From Flavobacteriaceae bacterium (GTDB lineage Bacteria > Bacteroidota > Bacteroidia > Flavobacteriales > Flavobacteriaceae): a stretch of 25,045 nt of DNA. The stretch lies in contig JAENXB010000008.1 in NCBI GenBank assembly GCA_016649785.1, positions 1 to 25,045 on the forward strand. Direction: 5' to 3'. Positions within the stretch are counted from its first letter, which is position 1. Each line of letters begins with the position of its first letter. Shown in pieces: positions 17,451 to 24,281 of this stretch. The notes under the pieces were generated by a model. That model saw only the letters and a list, made by a program, of their open reading frames with translations. It was not told the origin of the DNA and made no database searches. The position numbers and the translations under genes are program-made.

Positions 17451-18759
17451 TTCAATAATCTTTTTTATTTTCCTGTCGGTCTGGAGCCTAAATGGGGTCG
17501 CACAGGAAATATTAACCAAGGAAGAGGCTGTCAAAATCACCCTGGAAAACAACTATGGTGTTCAGATGGCCAAAAACGACCTTAAAATTGCCGATAATAA
17601 CGATGGTCTGCTCAATAGTGGCTATCTCCCAACTGTAACTGCGAGTTCCAATGCTACTTATGTTCGGGACCACAACAATACTGCACAGTTCAGGGATGGC
17701 TCTTCTACCGAACTCATCAATGCCGAATCACGTCGGTACAATGCCGCAGGCACCATTAATTACACCTTGTTTGATGGTTTGGGCCGCTTGTACAATTACA
17801 AAAGACTAAAGGAAACCTATCAACTCTCGGAACTTCAGGCCCGGCAAACCATTGAAGCAACCATTTTTCAATTAATGACCGGATATTTTGATGTGGCAAG
17901 GCTCAAACAAACGGCACAAACCGCACAACAATCGTTGCAGATTTCCAAAAACAGGTTGATTCGTGCCAAATACGTCTATGAATACGGACAAAATACCCAA
18001 CTCGATGTTCTCAATGCCGAAGTTGATGTCAACAACGATAGCATTGTTTTTCTGAATACAGAACAGCTCTATATGAACGCAAAACGAGACCTGAACTTTG
18101 TGATGGGTAGGGAAGTTCAAACAGATTTTGATGTTGACACCTTGGTAACCTTTATCCCGACATTGAGATTGGATTTGCTGCTTGAAGAAGCTAAAAAGAA
18201 CAATGTTTCGCTCTTGCAAGCCGATACTAATATCAACATTCGTAAATATGATTTAAAAGTCGATCGATCGGATTTTCTGCCAACCCTGGGGGTTTCGGGA
18301 AGTTATAATTGGGCGGAGTTTCAAAATAATTCTGCAGCTTTCCTATCCTCACAGGAAGCCTATGGTTTTTCGGGTACTGCCACTTTAAGTTGGAATATAT
18401 TTGATGGGAGTAACATCAATAGGGTGAAAAACTCTAAGATTGCTATTGAGAACGAAGAAATTCTCAAAAAACAAATTGAACAGCAAGTTGTACTGGATGT
18501 GTCCAATGCTTTTGAAACCTACCAAAACCAATTATTTGTGCTTCAAACACAAGAAAAAAACCTACTGACAAATAATAGAAATTTTCAACGCTCTGAAGAA
18601 CAGTTTAAGTTAGGACAAATTACTTCCATTGAATTTCGTCAGGCACAAGTCAATTTAATCAATGCTAAAGTCAATCGGGATACAGCTAAATTTGACGCTA
18701 AATTGGCCGAGATCAATTTATTGCAATTGTCCGGAACATTATTGGATGTGAAATTTTAA
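17434..18759 (+). CDS. TolC-family outer-membrane efflux protein
   Basis: This 441-residue outer-membrane channel subunit begins with a signal peptide (hydrophobic stretch, likely cut after GVAQ near residue 24). It then shows two TolC/OEP repeats of long amphipathic helices: LTKEEAVKITLENNYGVQ, YTLFDGLGRLYN, then LSWNIFDGSNINRVKNSK and FKLGQITSIEFRQAQVNLINA. Its ATG overlaps the end of the permease frame by 17 bp, giving tight operon coupling. It is complete and completes an adaptor-permease-channel set. Its partner permease is frameshifted, so it may lack a pump unless it serves another RND system. It converges on the Rrf2 gene with a 40-bp gap and no clear terminator. Confidence 0.92.
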   Translation: MKISNNSIIFFIFLSVWSLNGVAQEILTKEEAVKITLENNYGVQMAKNDLKIADNNDGLLNSGYLPTVTASSNATYVRDHNNTAQFRDGSSTELINAESRRYNAAGTINYTLFDGLGRLYNYKRLKETYQLSELQARQTIEATIFQLMTGYFDVARLKQTAQTAQQSLQISKNRLIRAKYVYEYGQNTQLDVLNAEVDVNNDSIVFLNTEQLYMNAKRDLNFVMGREVQTDFDVDTLVTFIPTLRLDLLLEEAKKNNVSLLQADTNINIRKYDLKVDRSDFLPTLGVSGSYNWAEFQNNSAAFLSSQEAYGFSGTATLSWNIFDGSNINRVKNSKIAIENEEILKKQIEQQVVLDVSNAFETYQNQLFVLQTQEKNLLTNNRNFQRSEEQFKLGQITSIEFRQAQVNLINAKVNRDTAKFDAKLAEINLLQLSGTLLDVKF

Positions 18760-18799
18760 GCAATTTGTGCTGAATTTTCTCTTTGCTTTGAAGATAAAT

Positions 18800-19231
18800 T
18801 TAACCTATCAGATAGGCCAGCCCATTATTTACAGGTTCACACAGATCCACAATTTTCTTCTCCCTGCAAAGATTTTCAAAAAGGTCTCTTACCGTTTTAT
18901 AGTCATCGTGAATTGGACAGGGATGATCTGAAGAACATTTGTGAAAACCAAGACCGCATTGATTAAATACATTTTTTCCATCAATTGTTTCAATAATATT
19001 TATGATGGGTTGTTGATACTGATCTTCGGTAATATAAAACCCGCCTTTGGGACCTTTCGAACTACAGATCACTTCTTCCTTCACCAATAATTGTAACAAC
19101 TTTCCAACAGAGTGTTCACTGGCATCAATAAATCCGGAAATTTCTTTAATTCCTGATTTTTCCCCGGATTCTAATTTTGATGACAGATATATAACAGCTT
19201 TGATGGCAGTTTTGCAGGTAAGGCTCAGCAT
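18800..19231 (-). CDS. Rrf2-family regulator with three cluster-type cysteines (NsrR/IscR-like)
   Basis: This 143-residue winged-helix regulator has the Rrf2 N-terminus (CKTAIKAVIYLSSKL), recognition helix SVGKLLQLLVKEEVICSSKGPKGGFY and a C-terminal Cys set: Cys92, Cys99 and Cys105 (C-x6-C-x5-C). This resembles the Fe-S ligands of NsrR (NO sensor) and IscR. It is the last gene of the RIC/DUF2249 operon, 2 bp after the DUF59 gene. I therefore infer an NO- or cluster-sensing repressor of its own operon, with the 28-bp palindrome at 23176-23203 as likely operator. The assignment as NsrR rather than another Rrf2 protein rests on context. Confidence 0.88.
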   Translation of the reverse strand: MLSLTCKTAIKAVIYLSSKLESGEKSGIKEISGFIDASEHSVGKLLQLLVKEEVICSSKGPKGGFYITEDQYQQPIINIIETIDGKNVFNQCGLGFHKCSSDHPCPIHDDYKTVRDLFENLCREKKIVDLCEPVNNGLAYLIG

Positions 19232-19233
19232 AT

Positions 19234-19557
19234 TTATTGATTAAGAAAGTTTATTCCCGCTTCAGATATCATTTCCTGGTTCCAGGCCGGATCAAAAGTG
19301 AGTTCCAGATCTACTTCCATCAGCGGAAATGCATTTTCCAGAGCCCGTTTAACGGCTTCGGTAATAGATTCTCCCATAGGGCAGAATTGAGTGGTAAGTG
19401 TAAAAACAGTATTGATCTTTGAATTTTCCTCATCAAAATCCACCTGATAAATTAAACCCAAATCCACCACATTCAACCCAATTTCCGGGTCAATTACATC
19501 TTTTAGTGCCTCTAATGCAAGTGCGCATTTAATAGGATTATTGGTTATTTCATTCAT
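19234..19557 (-). CDS. DUF59/MIP18-family metal-sulfur cluster assembly factor (SufT/PaaD-like)
   Basis: This 107-residue protein is a single DUF59 domain: LKDVIDPEIGLNVVDLGLIYQVDF, then FTLTTQFCPMGESITEAVKRAL and the C-terminal VDLELTFDPAWNQEMIS. The conserved Cys59 (QFCPMG) and the DPEIG and WNQEMIS blocks are present. Members assist maturation or repair of Fe-S proteins in the cytoplasm. Its start overlaps the upstream membrane-protein stop by 4 bp and the Rrf2 gene follows after 2 bp, so it is translationally coupled. With RIC in the same operon, the likely job is rebuilding clusters damaged by NO or oxidants. Confidence 0.9.
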   Translation of the reverse strand: MNEITNNPIKCALALEALKDVIDPEIGLNVVDLGLIYQVDFDEENSKINTVFTLTTQFCPMGESITEAVKRALENAFPLMEVDLELTFDPAWNQEMISEAGINFLNQ

Positions 19558-20837
19558 AATTTTACAGATTTATGTGAAAATATTTTTAGTACATTCCAGT
19601 TATAAAATAGTGCGGCCAGTAACAATAAAAAAGAAGCCAATTTGAGCAGTAAATTATTGGCTAAATAAACGCCAATGAGAAACAATATAAACCCGGCCAG
19701 GTAAGCTATACTCATCAAACTAAAAATTTTACTGCTGAACATATCCTTGGGATTGGGTGTTTTTCCAAGGCCTGCCTGCAGATGGTACACTTTATTCCAG
19801 ACAATAAAAGGCAAGGTTTTAAATGTCATCCCCAATATAATCGCGGTTATCCAACCAAAGAAAATCACAAAACCATATACCAAAACCAATTGAGGATTGA
19901 TGGAATTAATCAGCAACCAAACAATGATGGTGAACAACAAGATTACGGGTAAAAACATCATAATTACCGACAATAACGAAATTTTCATTATTTCATCTAC
20001 CTTTTTCCGGATGCGTTGTTTAAAACTATGGTAACAATAATACCCGAAAGATCCAATGCCAAAAAGGATGGAGGCAAAAGAGATCAAATAAAAAGATATT
20101 TGGGGAACATACAGGAAGAAAATTATAAAAGTGAGTAAGCCTGCGTTTATCAACCCAAAAATCAGCCATAATAATTTTGTGTTGCTGTATTTAGAGATCA
20201 GGAACATTGGGATCAACCGGGAACCTACTCCTATTACGAGCAGAAGAAACCAACCAATTATTCCAAGATGAGCGTGTAAAGAGAGATAATGCAAGGAATC
20301 TGTCGGTAAAATGGGATCCGAAAAATTGTACACCAATAAAAGCCCGACCAGGGTTGTTACAAATAACCATAAAGCTGCGGTTAAAACAAATGTGGCGTGA
20401 ACATTTACTTTTTTCCTTTTGATCATACTTAAAGTTAAGTTTCCCAAATAGGACAGTATGGCTGTATTAATCAATATTGCACCCCATTGAGCCGGCCAGC
20501 CCATATTAAAAACATAAAACCCATAAGCAAGTAAAGGGATTCCTATTGCCGCCGTAATAAAAGAGAAATGGGCCAAAATATTGCTGAATAATTTTCCTTC
20601 AATTATTACAGGAACCAACTGGTGACTTGCTCCCAAAATCATCATAGTGCCCCAACCCAAAGCCATTATATGAGTAATGGCCATTATTTTTGGATTAAAA
20701 TAATGCTGATTTAAAGCGTTTGTAGAAAGAAACAAGAGGATTGTTGCTGCCAGAAAAGCGAAAGCCGCGTATAAATAAAACGGCAGCACCACTTTATGGG
20801 AGGTGTTTTTAACTAAGTTATTATTATCGGAAAACAT
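19554..20837 (-). CDS. 12-TM membrane protein with internal threefold repeat, haem-copper oxidase subunit I / NnrS-like
   Basis: The 427 residues contain about twelve hydrophobic helices. Three copies of the pattern G-W-x6-G-x6-P begin at residues 61, 195 and 328 (GWGTMMILGASHQLVP, GWFLLLVIGVGSRLIP, GWITAIILGMTFKTLP). They lie 134 and 133 residues apart, implying three units of four helices. Haem-copper oxidase subunit I has the same pseudo-threefold 12-TM plan. Candidate haem ligands are His56, His72, His147, His183, His188 and His190 (LHAHLG). The adjacent His-His pair of the CuB site is not seen, so oxidase or NO-reductase activity is doubtful. The protein may bind haem and handle or sense NO in the membrane, as proposed for NnrS. 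It lies 1 bp after the DUF2249 gene in the RIC operon. Confidence 0.65.
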   Translation of the reverse strand: MFSDNNNLVKNTSHKVVLPFYLYAAFAFLAATILLFLSTNALNQHYFNPKIMAITHIMALGWGTMMILGASHQLVPVIIEGKLFSNILAHFSFITAAIGIPLLAYGFYVFNMGWPAQWGAILINTAILSYLGNLTLSMIKRKKVNVHATFVLTAALWLFVTTLVGLLLVYNFSDPILPTDSLHYLSLHAHLGIIGWFLLLVIGVGSRLIPMFLISKYSNTKLLWLIFGLINAGLLTFIIFFLYVPQISFYLISFASILFGIGSFGYYCYHSFKQRIRKKVDEIMKISLLSVIMMFLPVILLFTIIVWLLINSINPQLVLVYGFVIFFGWITAIILGMTFKTLPFIVWNKVYHLQAGLGKTPNPKDMFSSKIFSLMSIAYLAGFILFLIGVYLANNLLLKLASFLLLLAALFYNWNVLKIFSHKSVKL

Positions 20838-20838
20838 A

Positions 20839-21645
20839 TCAGCTTTTAAAAATTAAAAGTTGAACTTCTCCATCGCAGATCTCTTTAATACGGTAGTCAA
20901 ATTTTCTTTCAGCCAATTCGGGTAATAAAAATACGGGGATGCGTTTGTGATAAACAAACAATGCTGAATCCTCCGGTAAATTATCCAGGGCTTCCAAAAT
21001 TCTATGCATTGGCAGGGGCATTTCCAGTTGGCGTACATCTACCATCTGGAGTTTATCCTGAAACTTTTGCAGGATAGCATCCCAGTCTTCAGCTATATTT
21101 TCTTTTTCATTTATTTCAACTGAACCGGGACCTGTTCTGTAAAAATAGGTTTCTACCAATTGATCTTCAATTTTATTCACATAAGATTCAAAACCTTGTT
21201 TTTTTAATAATGAGATCAAAGGAGTGGGTTCAAAACTATTAATGATCTTTAGCGCTTCCCCGGGTTGAATATTCTTTACGTTTTTTATAATCATTTTCAA
21301 GGGATCTTCACCTTCATCAATTATTGGCCGGACATCAAATTCCTTGATCTGCTCGGGTTTCAGGGATTTAAAAAAGGAGGGAAGCTTCGGTTTTTCTTCA
21401 TTTATAACTTTCATAGTTGTATTATCTATCTCAAATCCTAAAGGTTCCAACTTTTTAAAAAAATCGGTTACACTACATCCGCTTATTTTGGATGCCATTC
21501 CAATGCTGGTACGGCCGGCCATTAATTTTCTCAAAAGTGGATTCCTCAATTTTTCAAATTTGGGCGTAATACTTACAATAGCATCCAATGCTGCCGGATT
21601 TTGTTTTAAAATCGCGGCTATTTTTGTGTCAGAATTAATGATCAT
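20839..21645 (-). CDS. DUF1858-DUF2249 domain protein
   Basis: This 268-residue soluble protein starts with a DUF1858-like domain: MIINSDTKIAAILKQNPAALDAI, then LRNPLLRKLMAGRTSIGMASKISGCSV. Two DUF2249-type segments follow. The first, at about 99-172, has FDVRPIIDEGEDPLKMI and PGEALKIINSFEPTPLISLLKKQGFE. The second, at about 198-266, has VDVRQLEMPLPMHRILEALDNLPEDSALFVYHKRIPVFLLPEL. DUF2249 is a TusA/SirA-like fold common in denitrification and NO-stress loci; its biochemical role is not settled. The gene is co-transcribed with the 12-TM protein (1-bp gap) and shares its second domain type with the N-terminus of the RIC protein. Only 2 bp separate it from the stop of an upstream gene fragment. 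Confidence 0.85.
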   Translation of the reverse strand: MIINSDTKIAAILKQNPAALDAIVSITPKFEKLRNPLLRKLMAGRTSIGMASKISGCSVTDFFKKLEPLGFEIDNTTMKVINEEKPKLPSFFKSLKPEQIKEFDVRPIIDEGEDPLKMIIKNVKNIQPGEALKIINSFEPTPLISLLKKQGFESYVNKIEDQLVETYFYRTGPGSVEINEKENIAEDWDAILQKFQDKLQMVDVRQLEMPLPMHRILEALDNLPEDSALFVYHKRIPVFLLPELAERKFDYRIKEICDGEVQLLIFKS

Positions 21646-21647
21646 AG

Positions 21648-21809
21648 TTATTCGAAATAATTATTATAATTATCCAGACGTTTGTCTATGGATTTAAAAA
21701 TAGTGCTGGCAATTTCTGTGTCGCTACTATTTTTTAATTCAGCGTTTTGTTCATATCTGAAATTCTGGGCATCATCCCATTTTTCATAAGCCAATCCGAT
21801 AAATTTTAA
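21648..21809 (-). pseudogene. Startless C-terminal gene fragment in the RIC operon
   Basis: A 53-codon frame between an upstream TGA (21810-21812) and a TAA (21648-21650) reads like protein (GLAYEKWDDAQNFRYEQ ... ASTIFKSIDKRLDNYNNYFE). It has no ATG or GTG; the only in-frame alternative start is a TTG at 21794. The stop lies 2 bp from the next gene's ATG, as expected for a former operon member. The 5' side ends abruptly next to a GC-rich hairpin (21811-21848), suggesting truncation by deletion or insertion. I do not recognise the family. A short protein from the TTG is possible. Confidence 0.5.
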
Positions 21810-21810
21810 T

Positions 21811-21848
21811 CACGAAGCGCTTGCCTGAGAGGTGTCAGGCGTGCCTCG
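21811..21848. repeat. GC-rich hairpin element next to the truncated gene
   Basis: GCCTGA-GAGGTG-TCAGGC (21823-21840) forms a perfect 6-bp stem with a 6-nt loop. It is flanked by GC-rich sequence (CGAAGCGC left, GTGCCTCG right) that stands out from AT-rich surroundings. It lies exactly where the fragment's coding-like sequence ends. It may be a short interspersed palindromic element or a boundary scar. It has no U-run, so a terminator role is unlikely, though it could attenuate expression of the downstream operon genes. Confidence 0.45.
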
Positions 21849-21870
21849 ATTTTTAACAATATAACATTTT

Positions 21871-23127
21871 TTAGTCAATTTCTTTCTCCAACTCAATTGC
21901 CTTTGGAAACAAAATGTTGTTTTCTAAATGTATATGAATGAAAAGGTCACTTTCGAATTCATCCAATGTTTTATACAAATAGGAATAACTGGCACAGGAA
22001 TCTTCGGGCAGTGTATAATTATTGCTGAGTTCCCTTATTGTTTCTAAACTATTTCCCACGGCTTCATGTTCCATTTCCAACATATCGATAGGAGTTTTTA
22101 TGCTGTCATAATTTTCAAATTTTACACTGGCAGAATTATTATTTTTTGCCGCCACTATATGTTTAACGTACGGGAATAAAATAGTTTCTTCACTAACCAT
22201 ATGTTCAGATAATTCCTGGCATACTTGCTCAACCAATCGGCTGATCTCGAATAATTCGGGATGATTTTCTCCATGCACACTTGCTACCTTAGTTGAAAAA
22301 GAACGCAAATCGGGCAGGGTTTTTCGCACATAACTGTGATGAGTATTTACAATATAGTCTGCAAGAAAATCAAGGTTCCAGTCATTATAAGGTAAAGGAC
22401 GTGAGTTCGAAACAGTTTTATCGGCTGCCTGTAATTCCTGTTCGATCTTGGTTACATCCAATCCTTTTTCCGCGCAGGCTTGTTTTACCGTTTTCTTTCC
22501 TCCACAGCAAAAATCAAGTCCATATTTTTTAAATACTTCCGCTTTGCGCAAATCTTTTACAGCTATTTCGCCTAGGGTTTCATCGTCTTCTCCCGAAAGT
22601 TTTTTGGAAATCTTGACCCTCCATAAATCCGGTCCCTCTTGCAAATATTCCCAGGTAAAAATATTCCCTCTTTCTCCCAATAATTGATAATAAAGTGGTT
22701 TGGGATCGTGATCATTGTGAATGGTCAAACTTTCTCTCTCAATCAATTCGTCAAATCTCACAAAAATAGTGGGATGTTTAAGTTTTGGTTCTATTAAAGA
22801 TACATTTAGAATATTTTCTTTTTCAGATGCCGAAGCCTTATTCACCGGTTCATTGATATTTTCCACGTCCTCTTTTTTGGATAAAGCTTCCTTATTTTTT
22901 GTGATTTTTATTCTGAATAATTCAGGACCATCTTCCAGATATTCCCAGGTAAATATGTTTCCTCTTTCACCAAGTAAATGATAATACAGTGGTTTGGGAT
23001 CATGGTCATTGTGAATGATCAGGTTTTCGCCACCGGACAATTCATCAAAACGGGCAAAAATTGTGGGATGTTTAAGCTGTGGTGGCAGTACGCTTACGTT
23101 GAGTATATTCACTGTTTTTGTTTCCAT
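21871..23127 (-). CDS. ric: RIC-type iron-sulfur cluster repair di-iron protein with two N-terminal DUF2249 domains
   Basis: This 418-residue cytoplasmic protein has four parts. DUF2249 copies lie at about 8-75 and 106-174. They are nearly identical at the core (HNDHDPKPLYY, LLGERGNIFTWEYL) with a 98-residue period. Then comes the ScdA/DUF542 domain (about 184-240) with FCCGGKKTVKQAC (Cys207, Cys208, Cys218). Last is a hemerythrin-like domain (about 255-412) with candidate di-iron ligands His263/His264, His309, Glu314, His354, His398 or His400, and Glu402. RIC proteins (YtfE/ScdA/NorA) restore Fe-S clusters after nitric oxide or oxidative damage. Standard RIC proteins have about 220-245 residues, so the DUF2249 pair is an addition. 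It is the first gene of the operon, 29 bp downstream of a TATCTTTG -7 box. Confidence 0.93.
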   Translation of the reverse strand: METKTVNILNVSVLPPQLKHPTIFARFDELSGGENLIIHNDHDPKPLYYHLLGERGNIFTWEYLEDGPELFRIKITKNKEALSKKEDVENINEPVNKASASEKENILNVSLIEPKLKHPTIFVRFDELIERESLTIHNDHDPKPLYYQLLGERGNIFTWEYLQEGPDLWRVKISKKLSGEDDETLGEIAVKDLRKAEVFKKYGLDFCCGGKKTVKQACAEKGLDVTKIEQELQAADKTVSNSRPLPYNDWNLDFLADYIVNTHHSYVRKTLPDLRSFSTKVASVHGENHPELFEISRLVEQVCQELSEHMVSEETILFPYVKHIVAAKNNNSASVKFENYDSIKTPIDMLEMEHEAVGNSLETIRELSNNYTLPEDSCASYSYLYKTLDEFESDLFIHIHLENNILFPKAIELEKEID

Positions 23128-23155
23128 AACTGTTGTTTTTGTTTATGTGATTGTA

Positions 23156-23163
23156 CAAAGATA
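23156..23163 (-). promoter_or_regulatory. Predicted -7 box of the RIC operon
   Basis: The minus strand reads TATCTTTG, a full match to TAnnTTTG. Transcription would start near 23149, leaving a leader of about 22 nt. There is no good -33 TTTG at the usual distance; that region is occupied by the palindrome at 23176-23203. Confidence 0.6.
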
Positions 23164-23175
23164 AGGGATATTTAT

Positions 23176-23203
23176 AAATAAAAGTATTTAAATACTTTTA
23201 TTT
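23176..23203. promoter_or_regulatory. Perfect 28-bp palindrome, probable Rrf2/NsrR-type operator
   Basis: The two 14-bp arms AAATAAAAGTATTT and AAATACTTTTATTT are exact reverse complements with no gap. The core ATTTAAAT flanked by AAGT/ACTT resembles the inverted-repeat layout of NsrR operators. It ends 12 bp before the operon's -7 box, covering the -33 region, where a bound repressor would block RNA polymerase. The operon's last gene encodes an Rrf2 regulator. Confidence 0.6.
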
Positions 23204-23541
23204 TTGTCAACATTAGTGGAAAGTGGAAAAAGTTTATGGTTTTGTTGATGTCCATGCCTATATATCATTGCCTGATTTGACATTCTATTTTTCATTTTTA
23301 AAATTTTCAAACTTGATGTTGATAATGATTAATTGAGATTCAAAGTGATTCAATTGTGAAGTGAAGTTGTAATGAAGTAAATAGGAAAGAGCCCGACGTT
23401 ACAGAATTATCCATCAAAACGCTATTAGATTAAATTTCAATTAGGAATTAATTGTCAGACTTATTTCCATTATCTTAGCATCCTGATAAATTGGAAGTAA
23501 AGGTTTATTTCTAAGTTTTAAATTAATTAAATCAATTAAAT
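23204..23541. other. Intergenic region between divergent RIC operon and azurin gene
   Basis: Beyond the palindrome there is AT-rich sequence with a purine-repeat scrap (AGTGGAAAGTGG near 23214) and no plausible reading frame. The last 90 bp hold the putative azurin promoter. Confidence 0.5.
23452..23478 (+). promoter_or_regulatory. Putative azurin promoter
   Basis: TTG at 23452-23454 and TATCTTAG at 23471-23478 (one mismatch from TAnnTTTG) are 16 bp apart, close to the Bacteroidetes -33/-7 layout. The start point would be near 23485, giving a leader of about 57 nt. Confidence 0.35.
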
Positions 23542-24066
23542 ATGAAAAATTTCAAAAAGTTAATGTTAGTTTTAACCGCTATTGCAATGGTAAGTTGTGG
23601 TGAAAAGAAAGAGAAAGAACAAATAAAACTAACCGACCAACCTGCCGAGACTACTGAAAGTGTTACCCAGGAAAAATCAGCACAGGATGAAAATGTAGTT
23701 GAAATTACAATTACCGGGAATGATCAGATGCAGTTTAATATGGCGGAAATGAAGGTGAAAGCCGGACAAACGGTGAGAATAACCCTTAAACATATAGGGA
23801 AAATGGATAAAAACGTGATGGGTCACAACTGGGTTTTATTAACCCAGGGTACAGAAATTGGAGCATTTGGACAGGCTGCTGTAGCAGCAAAAGCTACTGA
23901 TTATGTTCCTGCAGGTACAACCCAGGTTATTGCTCACACCAAACTTCTTAGTGGTGGAGAGTCTGATACCATTGAGTTTGTAGCTCCTGCTGCCGGGACT
24001 TACGATTTTATTTGTAGCTTCCCTGGACATTACGCTATTATGAAAGGTAAGTTCATCGTGGAATAA
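23542..24066 (+). CDS. Azurin, lipoprotein form (blue copper electron carrier)
   Basis: This 174-residue protein has a lipoprotein signal (lipobox VSC, Cys19), an acidic/Lys-rich linker (about 20-50) and a cupredoxin domain at about 52-174. All azurin copper ligands are present: Gly94-His95 in VMGHNW, then Cys158, His163 and Met167 in ICSFPGHYAIMKG. The segments NMAEMKVKAGQTVRITLKH and IAHTKLLSGGESDTIEF are typical of azurin. It carries single electrons in the periplasm, for example to cytochrome c peroxidase or denitrification enzymes. Membrane anchoring is common in Bacteroidetes versions. It is a monocistronic unit, divergent from the NO-repair operon, and ends at a clear terminator. The actual partner is not visible here. 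Confidence 0.93.
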   Translation: MKNFKKLMLVLTAIAMVSCGEKKEKEQIKLTDQPAETTESVTQEKSAQDENVVEITITGNDQMQFNMAEMKVKAGQTVRITLKHIGKMDKNVMGHNWVLLTQGTEIGAFGQAAVAAKATDYVPAGTTQVIAHTKLLSGGESDTIEFVAPAAGTYDFICSFPGHYAIMKGKFIVE

Positions 24067-24085
24067 GTTTAAGTCCATAAAAATA

Positions 24086-24120
24086 AAAAACGCATCAGTT
24101 CTTATAGCTGATGCGTTTTT
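24086..24120 (+). terminator. Rho-independent terminator after azurin
   Basis: AAAAACGCATCAG (24086-24098) pairs with CTGATGCGTTTTT (24108-24120) around a 9-nt loop. It has a T-run on the plus strand and A-run symmetry. It lies 20 bp after the azurin stop. Confidence 0.85.
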
Positions 24121-24281
24121 ATATTGGAGAAAATGCCATTATTTGGAATAATATTTTAAAAGCACCATCAATTTGGGAATAATATTGAAATTGGCAACAT
24201 TATTTTTCAGGTTTCCCTTAGAAAAGATTTTAATACCTTTAAACCATAGGAATATATGCAATTTTCACTTAAAATAGATCT

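Noticed and set aside
18760..18799. Terminator between the TolC and Rrf2 genes
   Set aside because: Only a 4-bp stem (AGCA/TGCT) with mismatched flanks is present, too weak to call.
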